The notes: generated by a model from the letters alone, not told the origin. Shown: positions 17,883 to 28,117, counted from the stretch's first letter. The stretch is 64,000 nt of DNA from an uncultured Draconibacterium sp. (GCF_963677565.1 NZ_OY781981.1:4208001-4272000), one strand, 5' to 3'. Numbers and translations: made by a program.

Positions 17883-18800
17883 ATGGCCAACTTTCAAATA
17901 AACCGTCGGAAATTTATCGGAGCCCTGAGTGCGGGCACAGCACATATTTTATTTTCCAATCCAATTTATGCAGGCAACACTCCTGCCAGGAATCACGATC
18001 CTTTTCAGTTGGTAGAGTTGGGAAATTCAGGAATAAAAACAACGCTATTGGGAATGGGAACAGGTGTTCACGCCACCAACCGAAGTAGTTTTCTTACCAA
18101 GCAAGATAAAAATACCAGTCTCGATTTGCTGCATCATGCATACAATAAAGGCATCCGGTATTTCGATTTGGCCGACACCTACGGTACACACGGGCTTTTT
18201 GCTGAAGCCATGACAAAAATGAATCGTGAAGAACTAACACTTACTACAAAAATATGGACACGTCCGGGTGGAATTCCTGAAAAAGAACGCCCCGACGCTG
18301 ATATTGTGGTTGATCGGTTCCGTAAAGAAATGAATACTGAATACATCGATTTGGTGCAAATTCATTGTATGGTTGACGAGGACTGGACGGAAACGTTGAA
18401 ACCACAGATGGAAATCCTCTCAAACCTAAAGGCAAAAGGAATTATTAAAGCTCATGGCGTGTCGGTGCATTCGTATGATGCGATGAAAGCAGCTGTAGAA
18501 AGTCCATGGGTTGATGTATTGCATGCACGTATAAATCCGTATGGAATTGCCATGGATAAACCCGATCCAAAGGAAGTTGTTGAAGTGATTCAACAATTGC
18601 ATCAATCAGGAAAAGGTGTGATAGGAATGAAACTGGTTGGCAACGGACAACTCCGAAACGACAGTGAAAAAATTGATAATTCGTTACGCTTCGTGCTTGG
18701 TCTGGGTTGCGTTGATATGATGATTGTTGGTTTTGAGACCAAAGACCAGGTTGACAATTACATTTCGAGAATGCAAACAGAATTGAAACGACTTTATTAA
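17883..18800 (+). CDS. aldo/keto reductase with Tat signal
   Basis: A 305-residue protein. The N-terminus (NRRKFIGALSAG, R8-R9) is a twin-arginine signal, so the folded enzyme, probably with bound NADP(H), is sent to the periplasm. The (beta/alpha)8 barrel keeps the catalytic tetrad: D95 and Y100 (FDLADTY), K123 (TTKIW) and H161 (QIHCM). The family reduces or oxidises carbonyl groups of sugars, steroids or xenobiotics; the natural substrate is unknown. Tat-exported members of this family are frequent in Bacteroidota and often lie near sugar-degradation genes. No operon partner is evident here. Confidence 0.88.
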   Translation: MANFQINRRKFIGALSAGTAHILFSNPIYAGNTPARNHDPFQLVELGNSGIKTTLLGMGTGVHATNRSSFLTKQDKNTSLDLLHHAYNKGIRYFDLADTYGTHGLFAEAMTKMNREELTLTTKIWTRPGGIPEKERPDADIVVDRFRKEMNTEYIDLVQIHCMVDEDWTETLKPQMEILSNLKAKGIIKAHGVSVHSYDAMKAAVESPWVDVLHARINPYGIAMDKPDPKEVVEVIQQLHQSGKGVIGMKLVGNGQLRNDSEKIDNSLRFVLGLGCVDMMIVGFETKDQVDNYISRMQTELKRLY

Positions 18801-18940
18801 AGTAATCTATTTTTGTATGCCTTTTCACAAAACAAGCCAATGTTAAGAAAATAACAGATATTAACATGCTGATTTTCTGATACTTGCGAAATTCAACAAT
18901 TTTCTAACTTAAGTTCAGAACAACGAGGCAGGAATACGTG

Positions 18941-18948
18941 TACTTTTG
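18941..18948 (+). promoter_or_regulatory. -7 promoter element for the SulP transporter
   Basis: TACTTTTG matches TAnnTTTG 21 bases before the ATG at 18969. The -33 region shows no exact TTTG. Confidence 0.5.
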
Positions 18949-18968
18949 CGCGAAATTTCTACTCGTCA

Positions 18969-20597
18969 ATGAAATCAATTTTTAAGCCCAAACTATTTTC
19001 ACTATTGCGCAATGGTGTAAGTAGAAAACAAATTACTTCGGACGTACTTGCCGGAATTGTAGTTGGTATTGTTGCACTGCCGCTGGCCATTGCTTTTGCG
19101 GTTGCTTCGGGAGTATCTCCTGAAAAAGGCTTGATTACCGCTGTGGTAGCCGGTTTTCTTATTTCGTTATTGGGTGGCAGCCGTGTGCAAATTGGCGGCC
19201 CAACCGGAGCTTTTATTGTAATTGTTTACGGCATTGTGCAACAATACGGTATTAACGGGCTCATCATTTCTACTGTTTTAGCCGGTATAATCCTTATCCT
19301 GTTTGGTGTACTAAAATTAGGTACTTTGCTAAAATTCATTCCTCACCCGCTAATTGTCGGTTTTACAAGTGGTATTGCTTTGGTCATTTTTTCTACTCAA
19401 ATAAAAGATGCGCTTGGTTTGAACATTACTGATCTACCGTCGGGATTTATTGAAAAATGGAACGTTTATATTAACAACCTTAGCAATGTAAATATCGCAG
19501 CTTTACTGGTAACTTTGGCAACAATTGCCATAACTCTAATCAGCGGAAAATTTGTAAAAAAAATCCCGGGTTCATTTATAGCCATCATTGTTGTTACATT
19601 GCTCGTTCAAATCTTTAAACTACCTATTGCAACCATTGAAACCTATTTTGGGGAAATCAGTAATACCATTCATTTTACCATTCCACAGATACAATTAAAC
19701 GAATTACAAAATTACCTTGAACCCGCTCTTACAATCGCGCTACTTGGTGGTATCGAATCTCTGTTATCAGCGGTGGTTGCTGATGGTATGATTAGTGGAA
19801 AACACCGCTCGAATACCGAACTAATTGCACAGGGAATTGCGAACGTAGTTACCCCGTTTTTTGGTGGAATTCCAGCCACCGGAGCAATTGCACGTACGGC
19901 AACCAACATTAAAAATGGCGGGCGTACTCCAATGGCCGGAATAACCCATGCCATAACACTTTTACTCATCATGCTTTTCCTGGGTAAGTGGGCAAAATTA
20001 ATTCCAATGTCGTGCCTGGCAGGTATTTTAATAATTGTTGCTTATAACATGAGCGAGTGGCGCTCGTTTCTTTCCATACTAAAAGGCTCAGTATTCGATA
20101 TCATTGTACTACTCACAACTTTCATTTTAACGGTTTTGGTTGATTTAACTGTTGCCATTGAGGTTGGCGTTGTGCTGTCGGCTATTTTGTTTATGAAACG
20201 TATGTCGGACATTAGCGAAAAACGCATAAACAACATTGTTGATACCGATGTAATTGAAGATTACTCGCAGCTACCCGCCGGAGTTTCTGTTTACGAAATT
20301 AGTGGCCCGTTGTTTTTTGCATCGGCACGTCGATACTCTGAGGTCATTCAGGAAATCGGGCAAGGTTGCGATACGCTGATTCTTCGAATGCGCCATGTTT
20401 CTTTTATTGACGAAACGGGAATGAAAAATCTGCAGAGCTCACTAAGTATTCTGAAAAACAAAGGTGTAAAAGTTATCTTATCAGGCGTTTCTGCGCAGCT
20501 AAAAACCGACCTTGAAAAAAGACTCAGCTCAAAAGTTCTTAACTACATTGATATGGAAGATTCGTTTGAGAAAGCGCTTATTAAATCAAGAGTTTAG
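18969..20597 (+). CDS. SulP-family inorganic anion transporter with STAS domain
   Basis: A 542-residue inner-membrane transporter. About ten to fourteen hydrophobic segments fill residues 25-415; the SulP signatures PLAIAFAVASGVSPEKGL (about 38-55) and GGPTGAFIVIVYGIV are clear. Residues about 430-535 form a cytosolic STAS domain, in which IDETGMKNL carries the DxTG-like loop equivalent to the phosphorylated position of anti-sigma antagonists. SulP proteins move sulfate, bicarbonate, dicarboxylates or similar anions. No carbonic anhydrase or sulfate-assimilation gene is next to it, so the substrate is open. Single gene with its own promoter element. Confidence 0.92.
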   Translation: MKSIFKPKLFSLLRNGVSRKQITSDVLAGIVVGIVALPLAIAFAVASGVSPEKGLITAVVAGFLISLLGGSRVQIGGPTGAFIVIVYGIVQQYGINGLIISTVLAGIILILFGVLKLGTLLKFIPHPLIVGFTSGIALVIFSTQIKDALGLNITDLPSGFIEKWNVYINNLSNVNIAALLVTLATIAITLISGKFVKKIPGSFIAIIVVTLLVQIFKLPIATIETYFGEISNTIHFTIPQIQLNELQNYLEPALTIALLGGIESLLSAVVADGMISGKHRSNTELIAQGIANVVTPFFGGIPATGAIARTATNIKNGGRTPMAGITHAITLLLIMLFLGKWAKLIPMSCLAGILIIVAYNMSEWRSFLSILKGSVFDIIVLLTTFILTVLVDLTVAIEVGVVLSAILFMKRMSDISEKRINNIVDTDVIEDYSQLPAGVSVYEISGPLFFASARRYSEVIQEIGQGCDTLILRMRHVSFIDETGMKNLQSSLSILKNKGVKVILSGVSAQLKTDLEKRLSSKVLNYIDMEDSFEKALIKSRV

Positions 20598-20770
20598 GCT
20601 TCACTAAATCTTAGTACCTCCTCCCCAACAATAGCTATTATAGAGTTTGAAACTGACGCGTGTTTGATTTCATACGTCTACTTGTATGCTGTTGCATAAC
20701 ACAATGAAACATAAGTAAATATACATAAAATTGGGTAAGTTTAAATGCCTAATTAATCAAACCATTTTCG

Positions 20771-23700
20771 ATGAAAACCTACGTTAGCATTCTTTTCTTT
20801 TTTCTAATTTCTATCAATCTATTTTCTCAAAACACTTATGTTCCTGATGACAATTTTGAACAAGCACTAATTGATTTGGGGCTGGATAGCACCTTAAACG
20901 ATTCTGTAGCAACATCAGCTATTGATACTTTAAAATCACTTTATATTTACGGTAGAAACATTAAAGATCTCACTGGCATAGCAGACTTTACTTTATTAAC
21001 TTATATAAATTGTTATAACAATCAATTGTCATCACTTGATCTAAGTAACAACATTAATCTTACCAGTTTATACTGCCCGGACAATAATCTGATTGATCTT
21101 GATTTAAGTATGTTACACTCATTAAAGTATCTGTATTGTAATGGAAATGAGCTCAGTGGTTTGAACCTGCAAAACGGCAACAATGTAAACCTGTATGTAA
21201 GTTGCCAAAATAATCCAGACCTTACCTGCATACAGGTGGATGATGCAGAGGATATTGCGACACTCACTACCTGGGATAAAGACCTTCAAGCTGCCTTTTC
21301 TGAAGACTGTTCGAATTTTACACAGGAGATGACCTACGTGCCTGATGATAAATTTGAACAAACATTAATCCAGCTTGGCTATGATTCAGGAGCTTTAAAT
21401 GATTCTGTTCCAACCCATCAAATTAAATTTATTACCAGGTTAAATGTATTCTATCGAAGTATATATGACCTCACCGGTATTGAGGATTTTAAATATTTAG
21501 AAGAACTCAAATGTAATGATTGTGAACTCTCTGAAGCAGATTTCTCCCAAAATTTGAACTTAAAAATTCTTGATTGCAGTAACAACAATATTTCCAATTT
21601 AATCCTTCCGTCGAATAATCAATTATCAGAATTAAATTGCAGCAATAATAAAATCGTCTCCCTCGACCTAAGTTTATTTTCGGAAATTGCCTCACTTGAT
21701 TGTAGTAGCAATGAGTTAACCGAACTAAATCTTAAAAACGGGAATAATTCATCAATGGCAATGTACGCCAATAATAATTCCAATTTGCTTTGTATTGAGG
21801 TTGATAATGCCGTTGCTTCTGCAAGTTATTCAAATTGGAGAAAGGATCAATATGCCACCTATTCTGAAGATTGTAGCTCTTATCGGCCCGAGATGACTTT
21901 TATTCCCGATGATAATTTTGAGCAATTTCTTATTAATAACGGATATGATTCCGGTGAAAGAAATGACTCAGTACCTACTCTGGCAATCGAAAAAATTAAA
22001 GTATTGCGTATTGATAATCGCAAAATTTCCTCACTAACAGGAATTGAGGATTTTACAGCACTGGAAGAGTTGTACTGTTCTATAAATTCATTAACTGAAG
22101 TCAACTTAACTTCGAACTCAAATTTAGCAGTCTTGCAAATTCAAGACAATCAATTAGGTTCCCTTGATCTCTCGCAGAATCTTTTACTATCCGGCTTAAA
22201 TGCAAGTAAGAATCAACTTACAAATCTAGATTTACAAAATAACCTAAACCTAAGTAGCCTTAACTGCAGCGATAACCGGCTTACAAGTTTGAATATACAA
22301 ATTGGTACAAATTCCATTTCCAGCCTCGATGCAAGAAAAAATGAGCATCTGTTTTGCATTCAAGTTGACGATGTTGTTTCTGCGGATGAAAATCCTAACT
22401 GGTACAAAAGCGCGTATGCGGTTTATAACGAGGACTGCTCAACCTACCAAATGCAAATGACATATGTACCTGATGATAATTTTGAGCAGGCACTTATCGA
22501 TTTTGGATATGATTTTGAACCCTTGGATGATTCTGTACCGACCATCGCAATTGAATCACTTGTTTCCCTTAATGTCAATGATAAAAATATTAATGACTTA
22601 ACAGGAATCGAAGACTTTAAGATGCTGGAAGAACTGGAATGCTGGAAGAACAATCTAACATCGCTTGATTTACAATCAAATACAAATCTGAAATATCTCC
22701 ATTGTTCCGACAATCAAATCAGCGAACTTAATCTGGCAGCGAACCAAAAGCTTGAAAATCTTTATTGTTTCAGAAATAATTTAACAGAACTTGATTTCCG
22801 AGCCAATCCAAATCTACTGGATATTGACTGCGCGACAAATTCCCTCAATTCAGTGGATTTAAGAAATGGGAATAACGATATAATTGAGTTTTTAGTAATC
22901 GATGAGAATCCTTATTTATATTGTATTCAGGTTGATGATCCGGAGTCAGCATATAATAATTCTTATTGGTTTAAAGATAAATACGCTGCCTACACAACCG
23001 ATTGTTCTGATTATGTAGTAGAAATGACTTACATACCGGATGATATTTTTGAACTAACACTAAAAAAACAAGGTTTTGATCCGGGGCCTGTTAATGACTC
23101 AGTACCTACGGAAGGAGTAAAAAGAGCCAAACAACTTTTCGTTAATCGCGATTATGGTCTTGTTTACGATTTAACCGGAATTGAAGAATTTGTTTCATTG
23201 GAGTACCTGGATGTAAGTTATTCACGTTTAAGCCATCTTGACTTACGAAACTTAACATCATTAACCTATCTGAATTGTTTTGGCAATTTGCTTTGTAGTC
23301 TCGATTTGAGAAATGGCAACAATCATAATATGACTGTTAATGCCACATTTAACAAAGGGTTGGCATGTATAAGCGTCGATGATCCTTTGGCTTCGGAAAA
23401 CTTTCCGGATTGGATTAAAGATGATTTTGCCATTTATTCATCAGATTGTTCAAATCATAAATTTGATATGACCTATGTTCCTGATGATAATTTTGAGGGA
23501 TGGTTAAATGGATGGGGATATGAAGATGGTGCTCCGGATGACTCAGTTATTACGGTCGTAATAGAACAGATAACCGATATGACAATGACAAGTTGCAATG
23601 TTAAAGATCTAACCGGAATTGAAGACTTCAAATCATTAACCAAATTCAGATGTTATTCAAACCTTATTGACTCCATTGATTTAAGTTCTAATACCAACTT

Positions 23701-26065
23701 AATTTATTTAAACTGTTCAGGTAATCCGCTGGAATATTTAAATGTAGGTGCAAATACTAAATTAAGTGAATTATACTTTGACAACACCCAACTAACGGTA
23801 GTTGAACTTGGTTTTAATACAGAACTAACAAGGTTATCGTGTTCCAAAAATACTCTTGAAAAACTCGATTTAAGTTTAAATCCGAAGTTGCAATACCTTG
23901 ACTGCAACACAAATAATTTATCGGAGTTAAATGTAAAAAACGGAAATACCAGTGGGCTGTTAAACCTGTATGCAACGGAAAATCCGGATTTAAATTGTAT
24001 TCAGGTTGACGATGCGTCTGCAAGTCATTCGCTTTGGGAAACCAATGCCAGCTACTCGGAAGATTGCCAATATGACTGCAATTTCACACTCTCAACACAA
24101 TCAAAAAATTACACTTCGTCGCATGCCACTGATTCTGTTTTTGTTTCAACATTGCCCGAGTGTAATTGGACCACCCAAGCAAATTGCAATTGGTTAACAA
24201 TTGTTTCAGCAAGTACTCAAACCGGTGAAGGATATTTGGTTTATTCCGTTTCCGAAAATACGACAACCAATCAACGTAGTTGTGAATTGGAGGTTGCGGA
24301 TAAATTAATTACAATTACGCAATATGGAGGAGAATGCTCCTATTCACTTTCAGCAACATCGGCAAACTTTGATTCAGAAAGTCATATCGATTCGGTGAAT
24401 TTAACAACAAATGAAAGTTGCGAATGGACTGTGAACGGAGGTTGTGAATGGGTTCAAATATTGTCAGAAAATACGACTGCTGGCAGCGCCTATATTGTTT
24501 ATTTAATCGACCAAAATACGACAACTGATCAACGTAGTTGTGAAATTACGATTGCCGGACAAATATTTACAGTGATACAAAACGGAATAACTTGTGACTA
24601 CACTTTATCTAAACTATCGAAGACTTATAGTTCTCTAAATACAATTGATTCCGTTTTTTTAAATACCAGTGAAACATGTGAATGGACTATACAAAATGAT
24701 TGTAACTGGATAAATCTTATTTCTGAAAATACAAAAACAGGTAGTAGCTATGTTAGCTACTCAATCGACGACAATTTAACACCCGACAAACGCCAGTGTG
24801 AAATAACTATTGCAGGAAAAAATTTCGCTGTTATCCAAAATGGAGTTGATTGTAACTTCTCTCTTTCAGCTTCATCGAAAAATTATACATCAGAACCAAT
24901 TGTCGATTCTGTTTTGATAAGTAGTACTGAGAGTTGCGAGTGGACATTTGATCTACCATGCAATTGGATAACCATTATAAATGACTTCACAAATGTGGGC
25001 ACGAAATACCTGATGTATTCAGTTGCAGAAAATACCTCTACTGAATCCCGCTCATGTGAAATGTTAATCGCTGGAAATACTTATAGTATATATCAGGAAG
25101 GGCAAGCATCAGAGAATGTTGATTTGACCGCTATGGAACTCAACAGTCTTACTGACCTATTTTTTGCAACAGGAGGAGAAAACTGGAATTCAAATAATAA
25201 CTGGCTCGACACTATAGGCAGTTCTCCTTCAGACTGGGAAGGTGTAACGATTGAAAATGGCTATGTAACCGCCCTCGATTTATCAGGCATGAATCTGGAA
25301 GGTGATATTACAGGTTTATTTGCAGGTTTTGATTCCCTTCGTTGGCTTAACCTCTATGATAATAACTTAACCGGATCATTTTCTGGCTTAACCGAAAATA
25401 AGAGTGGTGTTTTAGAGTCGATTCAGACAGGAGACCTGAGCATCAATTATCTTAATATCGGAAAAAACCGATTCATTTTTGCAGATCTGGAACCTGCTGT
25501 TGAAGTGCTCCAAGAAATAGATGAATTTATTTATTCTCCGCAAGCAAAAATCGGAATAGAAACAGATATTGCGATTTTCAAAAATGATTCGATAATAATC
25601 ACTCCTATTGATTATATCAGTAGTCCCAATGACCTTTATGCATGGTATAAAGATGATGTCTTGATGTCCTTAGAAAGTAATCTTGAGTTAGTGATAGAAA
25701 ATGCGATCTATCAGGACAGCGGATCCTATTATTTATCAATTTCTAACTCGTCTTTCCCTGATTTGATCCTAACTTCTCATCCTTTCAATCTGAAGGTTCT
25801 GACTCCTGTAGGATTAAATGATGTGCAAATTCGATCAGAAAAAATAAGTGTTTTTCCTAACCCTGCACATAATAGACTATTCATCGAAACCAACAACCAT
25901 TTGGCTGATTTGAAGATATTTAATCCGTCCGGTTCAATGATATTGAAAAAAGATAAAATAAATTCGTGTTGGTTAGATATTGTAGAATTTAATCCCGGAG
26001 TTTATATTTTTAAATTTCATATCAATGATAATACTTATCAAATAATGAAGATTGTAATCAATTGA
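20771..26065 (+). CDS. giant LRR/BACON repeat surface protein with T9SS sorting domain
   Basis: A 1764-residue exported protein (signal peptide about 1-19). It contains six modules that each begin with a TYVPDDNFEQ-like motif and hold bacterial leucine-rich repeats (LxxLxCxxN type): starts near T22, T188, T376, T564, T753 and T901. Most modules end with a conserved CIQVDD-type segment. Four BACON-like domains follow, starting at cysteines 1103, 1189, 1275 and 1361, exactly 86 residues apart. Then come an LRR segment of the receptor-kinase-like type (about 1460-1560; GGENWNSNNNWL), an Ig-like domain (about 1600-1675) and a type A T9SS sorting domain (about 1690-1764; VFPNPAHNRLFIE). BACON domains are linked to mucin or glycan binding. 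It is a probable surface adhesin or recognition protein; no enzyme domain is present. Confidence 0.88.
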   Translation: MKTYVSILFFFLISINLFSQNTYVPDDNFEQALIDLGLDSTLNDSVATSAIDTLKSLYIYGRNIKDLTGIADFTLLTYINCYNNQLSSLDLSNNINLTSLYCPDNNLIDLDLSMLHSLKYLYCNGNELSGLNLQNGNNVNLYVSCQNNPDLTCIQVDDAEDIATLTTWDKDLQAAFSEDCSNFTQEMTYVPDDKFEQTLIQLGYDSGALNDSVPTHQIKFITRLNVFYRSIYDLTGIEDFKYLEELKCNDCELSEADFSQNLNLKILDCSNNNISNLILPSNNQLSELNCSNNKIVSLDLSLFSEIASLDCSSNELTELNLKNGNNSSMAMYANNNSNLLCIEVDNAVASASYSNWRKDQYATYSEDCSSYRPEMTFIPDDNFEQFLINNGYDSGERNDSVPTLAIEKIKVLRIDNRKISSLTGIEDFTALEELYCSINSLTEVNLTSNSNLAVLQIQDNQLGSLDLSQNLLLSGLNASKNQLTNLDLQNNLNLSSLNCSDNRLTSLNIQIGTNSISSLDARKNEHLFCIQVDDVVSADENPNWYKSAYAVYNEDCSTYQMQMTYVPDDNFEQALIDFGYDFEPLDDSVPTIAIESLVSLNVNDKNINDLTGIEDFKMLEELECWKNNLTSLDLQSNTNLKYLHCSDNQISELNLAANQKLENLYCFRNNLTELDFRANPNLLDIDCATNSLNSVDLRNGNNDIIEFLVIDENPYLYCIQVDDPESAYNNSYWFKDKYAAYTTDCSDYVVEMTYIPDDIFELTLKKQGFDPGPVNDSVPTEGVKRAKQLFVNRDYGLVYDLTGIEEFVSLEYLDVSYSRLSHLDLRNLTSLTYLNCFGNLLCSLDLRNGNNHNMTVNATFNKGLACISVDDPLASENFPDWIKDDFAIYSSDCSNHKFDMTYVPDDNFEGWLNGWGYEDGAPDDSVITVVIEQITDMTMTSCNVKDLTGIEDFKSLTKFRCYSNLIDSIDLSSNTNLIYLNCSGNPLEYLNVGANTKLSELYFDNTQLTVVELGFNTELTRLSCSKNTLEKLDLSLNPKLQYLDCNTNNLSELNVKNGNTSGLLNLYATENPDLNCIQVDDASASHSLWETNASYSEDCQYDCNFTLSTQSKNYTSSHATDSVFVSTLPECNWTTQANCNWLTIVSASTQTGEGYLVYSVSENTTTNQRSCELEVADKLITITQYGGECSYSLSATSANFDSESHIDSVNLTTNESCEWTVNGGCEWVQILSENTTAGSAYIVYLIDQNTTTDQRSCEITIAGQIFTVIQNGITCDYTLSKLSKTYSSLNTIDSVFLNTSETCEWTIQNDCNWINLISENTKTGSSYVSYSIDDNLTPDKRQCEITIAGKNFAVIQNGVDCNFSLSASSKNYTSEPIVDSVLISSTESCEWTFDLPCNWITIINDFTNVGTKYLMYSVAENTSTESRSCEMLIAGNTYSIYQEGQASENVDLTAMELNSLTDLFFATGGENWNSNNNWLDTIGSSPSDWEGVTIENGYVTALDLSGMNLEGDITGLFAGFDSLRWLNLYDNNLTGSFSGLTENKSGVLESIQTGDLSINYLNIGKNRFIFADLEPAVEVLQEIDEFIYSPQAKIGIETDIAIFKNDSIIITPIDYISSPNDLYAWYKDDVLMSLESNLELVIENAIYQDSGSYYLSISNSSFPDLILTSHPFNLKVLTPVGLNDVQIRSEKISVFPNPAHNRLFIETNNHLADLKIFNPSGSMILKKDKINSCWLDIVEFNPGVYIFKFHINDNTYQIMKIVIN

Positions 26066-26081
26066 AATGAATACTAAATAA

Positions 26082-27128
26082 TTATATCACAATTGTTCTT
26101 CTTTCCTTATCACTCAGTAGGCAAGCCTCCAGTATTTCAAGCACTACCAGCGCCTCTTCTGGTTTTACTAACAATTGTTTTTTGTTGCGGATGACCTCAA
26201 ACAGATTATCGTAAAAAATGCGGTAATCACCGTGAATTGTTTCAACCAGTTCCTCAATATACTCTTCATTTTCCGTATAAACCAGTGTTCCCCAACTTTC
26301 AGGCTCTTCGTTTCCCCAGTTCTTTCCTACTGGCAAATTACCTGCTTTTAACAATTCTTCCTGCCCATCAATCCCCCACTTTTTAAAGGTGCCAAACTCG
26401 CCATTAATTGTATATCTGGGTCCCGGATCCATTACCAGGTACGAGCACTTTAACAAGGCTGAAAACTCCTTATAATCAAGTCGGATATCATAATAATCAG
26501 CTACTTCTCCCCCAGTTCGCACCGCTTTTAAATGTGCAGTAACCGCCTGGGGTTTTCCAAACAACATATAGGCCTGATCAACCATATGCGACCCCAGATT
26601 ATACAAAACACCACAATATTCATCACCTTCCTCTTTCCAGGTGTTGGGTGTAATTTCTGTCCGGTAACGGTCGTAATGCGATTCAAATTCTACTAATCTG
26701 CCAAAAGGTGCTTTTTCTACAAGTTGCTGTACGGTTCTGAAATCACCATCCCATCTACGGTTCTGAAATACTGTTAAAATAAGATTCTTTGATTTTGCAA
26801 GACTAATCAGTTTCTCCAATTCAGCACTTCGCAATGTTGCCGGTTTTTCTAACACAACATGTTTATTGGCCTCCAATGCCCTTTTCGCCATCGGATAATG
26901 TAGCTCATCCGGCGTATTTACAATGATAAGCTCGATCTCATTATCAGCCAGTATTGATTCAAAAGTACCAACAATTTCTGCCTCGGGAAACAATTCTTTA
27001 GACAACGATTTTGATCGCTCAAGAATGTATTTCACTTTAAAACCATTATTCACTTTTAGTAAGGGACCGTGAAATACTTTCCCTGACATACCATATGCAG
27101 CAAGGGCAACAGTAATCTTGTTTTTCAT
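26082..27128 (-). CDS. Gfo/Idh/MocA-family oxidoreductase
   Basis: A 348-residue NAD(P)-dependent sugar oxidoreductase. The N-terminal Rossmann fold has a slightly altered glycine motif (ALAAYGMSGKVFHGPLL); the conserved EKP is E94-K95-P96, where the lysine is catalytic, and the C-terminal half contains the family's RW.GDF and G.L.D.G.HM..Q patterns. Members act on inositols, glucose-derived sugars and N-acetylated sugars. It converges with the LRR gene (16 bases between stops) and is read from a full promoter. No pathway genes lie beside it, so the substrate is unknown. Confidence 0.9.
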   Translation of the reverse strand: MKNKITVALAAYGMSGKVFHGPLLKVNNGFKVKYILERSKSLSKELFPEAEIVGTFESILADNEIELIIVNTPDELHYPMAKRALEANKHVVLEKPATLRSAELEKLISLAKSKNLILTVFQNRRWDGDFRTVQQLVEKAPFGRLVEFESHYDRYRTEITPNTWKEEGDEYCGVLYNLGSHMVDQAYMLFGKPQAVTAHLKAVRTGGEVADYYDIRLDYKEFSALLKCSYLVMDPGPRYTINGEFGTFKKWGIDGQEELLKAGNLPVGKNWGNEEPESWGTLVYTENEEYIEELVETIHGDYRIFYDNLFEVIRNKKQLLVKPEEALVVLEILEACLLSDKERRTIVI

Positions 27129-27145
27129 ACACTTGGTTTAATATT

Positions 27146-27176
27146 CAAAAATACAGAAATATCTACCCGACACAAA
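27146..27176 (-). promoter_or_regulatory. Bacteroidota-type promoter for the Gfo/Idh/MocA gene
   Basis: On the minus strand TTTG (27173-27176), 19-base spacer, TATTTTTG (27146-27153). Predicted start near 27139, about 11 bases before the start codon. Confidence 0.72.
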
Positions 27177-27294
27177 AGTTGCTGAAAAACATCTGAGAAT
27201 CATACTATTGTATAACACATTAGCTTCTATTCCACAAATTTTGATTGTAACTTGGTCTGATAAACTGCACTAACATATTCCGATTATGAAACGA

Positions 27295-27312
27295 GTCCCG
27301 AAAAGTCGGGAC
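27295..27312. repeat. short GTCCCGA...TCGGGAC hairpin repeat
   Basis: A perfect 7-bp inverted repeat with a 4-base loop in the leader of the cytidylate-kinase-like gene. It lies in the region that a longer reading frame (start 27286) would translate. Its form is like small GC-rich intergenic palindromes scattered in Bacteroidota genomes, but only this copy is in the window. Confidence 0.55.
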
Positions 27313-27354
27313 GAGTTCCATACTATACCATTGGAAATAAACAATAATAATAGT

Positions 27355-28077
27355 ATGAAAAATTTTCTGAACAGTTATCTACTAAACTCGAAATGTGTTA
27401 ACCTCGAAAGCGGTGATTATCCAGGCCCTTTTTTAACCATCTCGCGGCAGGCCGGCTGTTCGGCCAAACGAATTGCAATTAAGCTTTCTAAAATTCTTAC
27501 CGGCTACAGTTATATGTCGGAAACCAAAACCGATGTGGAATGGAAATGGGTTGATAAAGATGTTTTCTCAGCTGCTGTAGATGAAATGATTGATGAGATT
27601 AAAGCCGGAGATTATGAAGATGCGGAAAAATCAATTCTTTTTATGAAAGAAGTGAGCCGGGCTTTTTCGGACGAAACAATATACGATATTTCGGACGACA
27701 AACTTATTACCACATTGAAAGGAATAATATGCCGATTGGCGTACCAGGGACGCACCATTATTGTAGGGCGTTCTTCAGGAGTAATATTAAAAGACATACC
27801 TAACAAATTAAATATCAGACTTGAAGCTCCTACAGACTGGAGGATTAACCGCGTGATGCAAATTAAGGAAATGACCCGGACAGAAGCTACAAATTATATC
27901 AATGAAGCTGATATTAAGCGCGATGCTTTTATCGAGAAAATTATTGGCAGAAAAGCAGAAAACAATGATTTTGATGTTATTTTTAATTATGCATCAATGG
28001 AAGACGACCAAATTGTTGATGCAGTTATTAACATACTGAGAAACAAAAAAATTATTTCCCCGCATTACGAATTCTAA
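27355..28077 (+). CDS. cytidylate kinase-like family protein
   Basis: About 240 residues from the ATG at 27355; an in-frame ATG at 27286 is rejected because the extra 23 codons cover a palindrome. The sequence has the fold of the cytidylate-kinase-like family (PF13189): a P-loop-region equivalent FLTISRQAGCSAKRIAIKLSK near the N-terminus, VDKDVFSAAV, and GRTIIVGRSSGVIL with an R-rich lid segment (RLEAPTDWRINRVMQIKEM). The usual P-loop GKGT/S is not canonical here, as in other members (S-R-Q-x-G-x-x-A-K). It may phosphorylate a nucleotide or another small substrate; the real cytidylate kinase Cmk is expected elsewhere. It is followed by a strong terminator. Confidence 0.8.
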   Translation: MKNFLNSYLLNSKCVNLESGDYPGPFLTISRQAGCSAKRIAIKLSKILTGYSYMSETKTDVEWKWVDKDVFSAAVDEMIDEIKAGDYEDAEKSILFMKEVSRAFSDETIYDISDDKLITTLKGIICRLAYQGRTIIVGRSSGVILKDIPNKLNIRLEAPTDWRINRVMQIKEMTRTEATNYINEADIKRDAFIEKIIGRKAENNDFDVIFNYASMEDDQIVDAVINILRNKKIISPHYEF

Positions 28078-28117
28078 CTAATTTGCTATTTTTAAACTGT
28101 ATAAAATGAAATAACAT

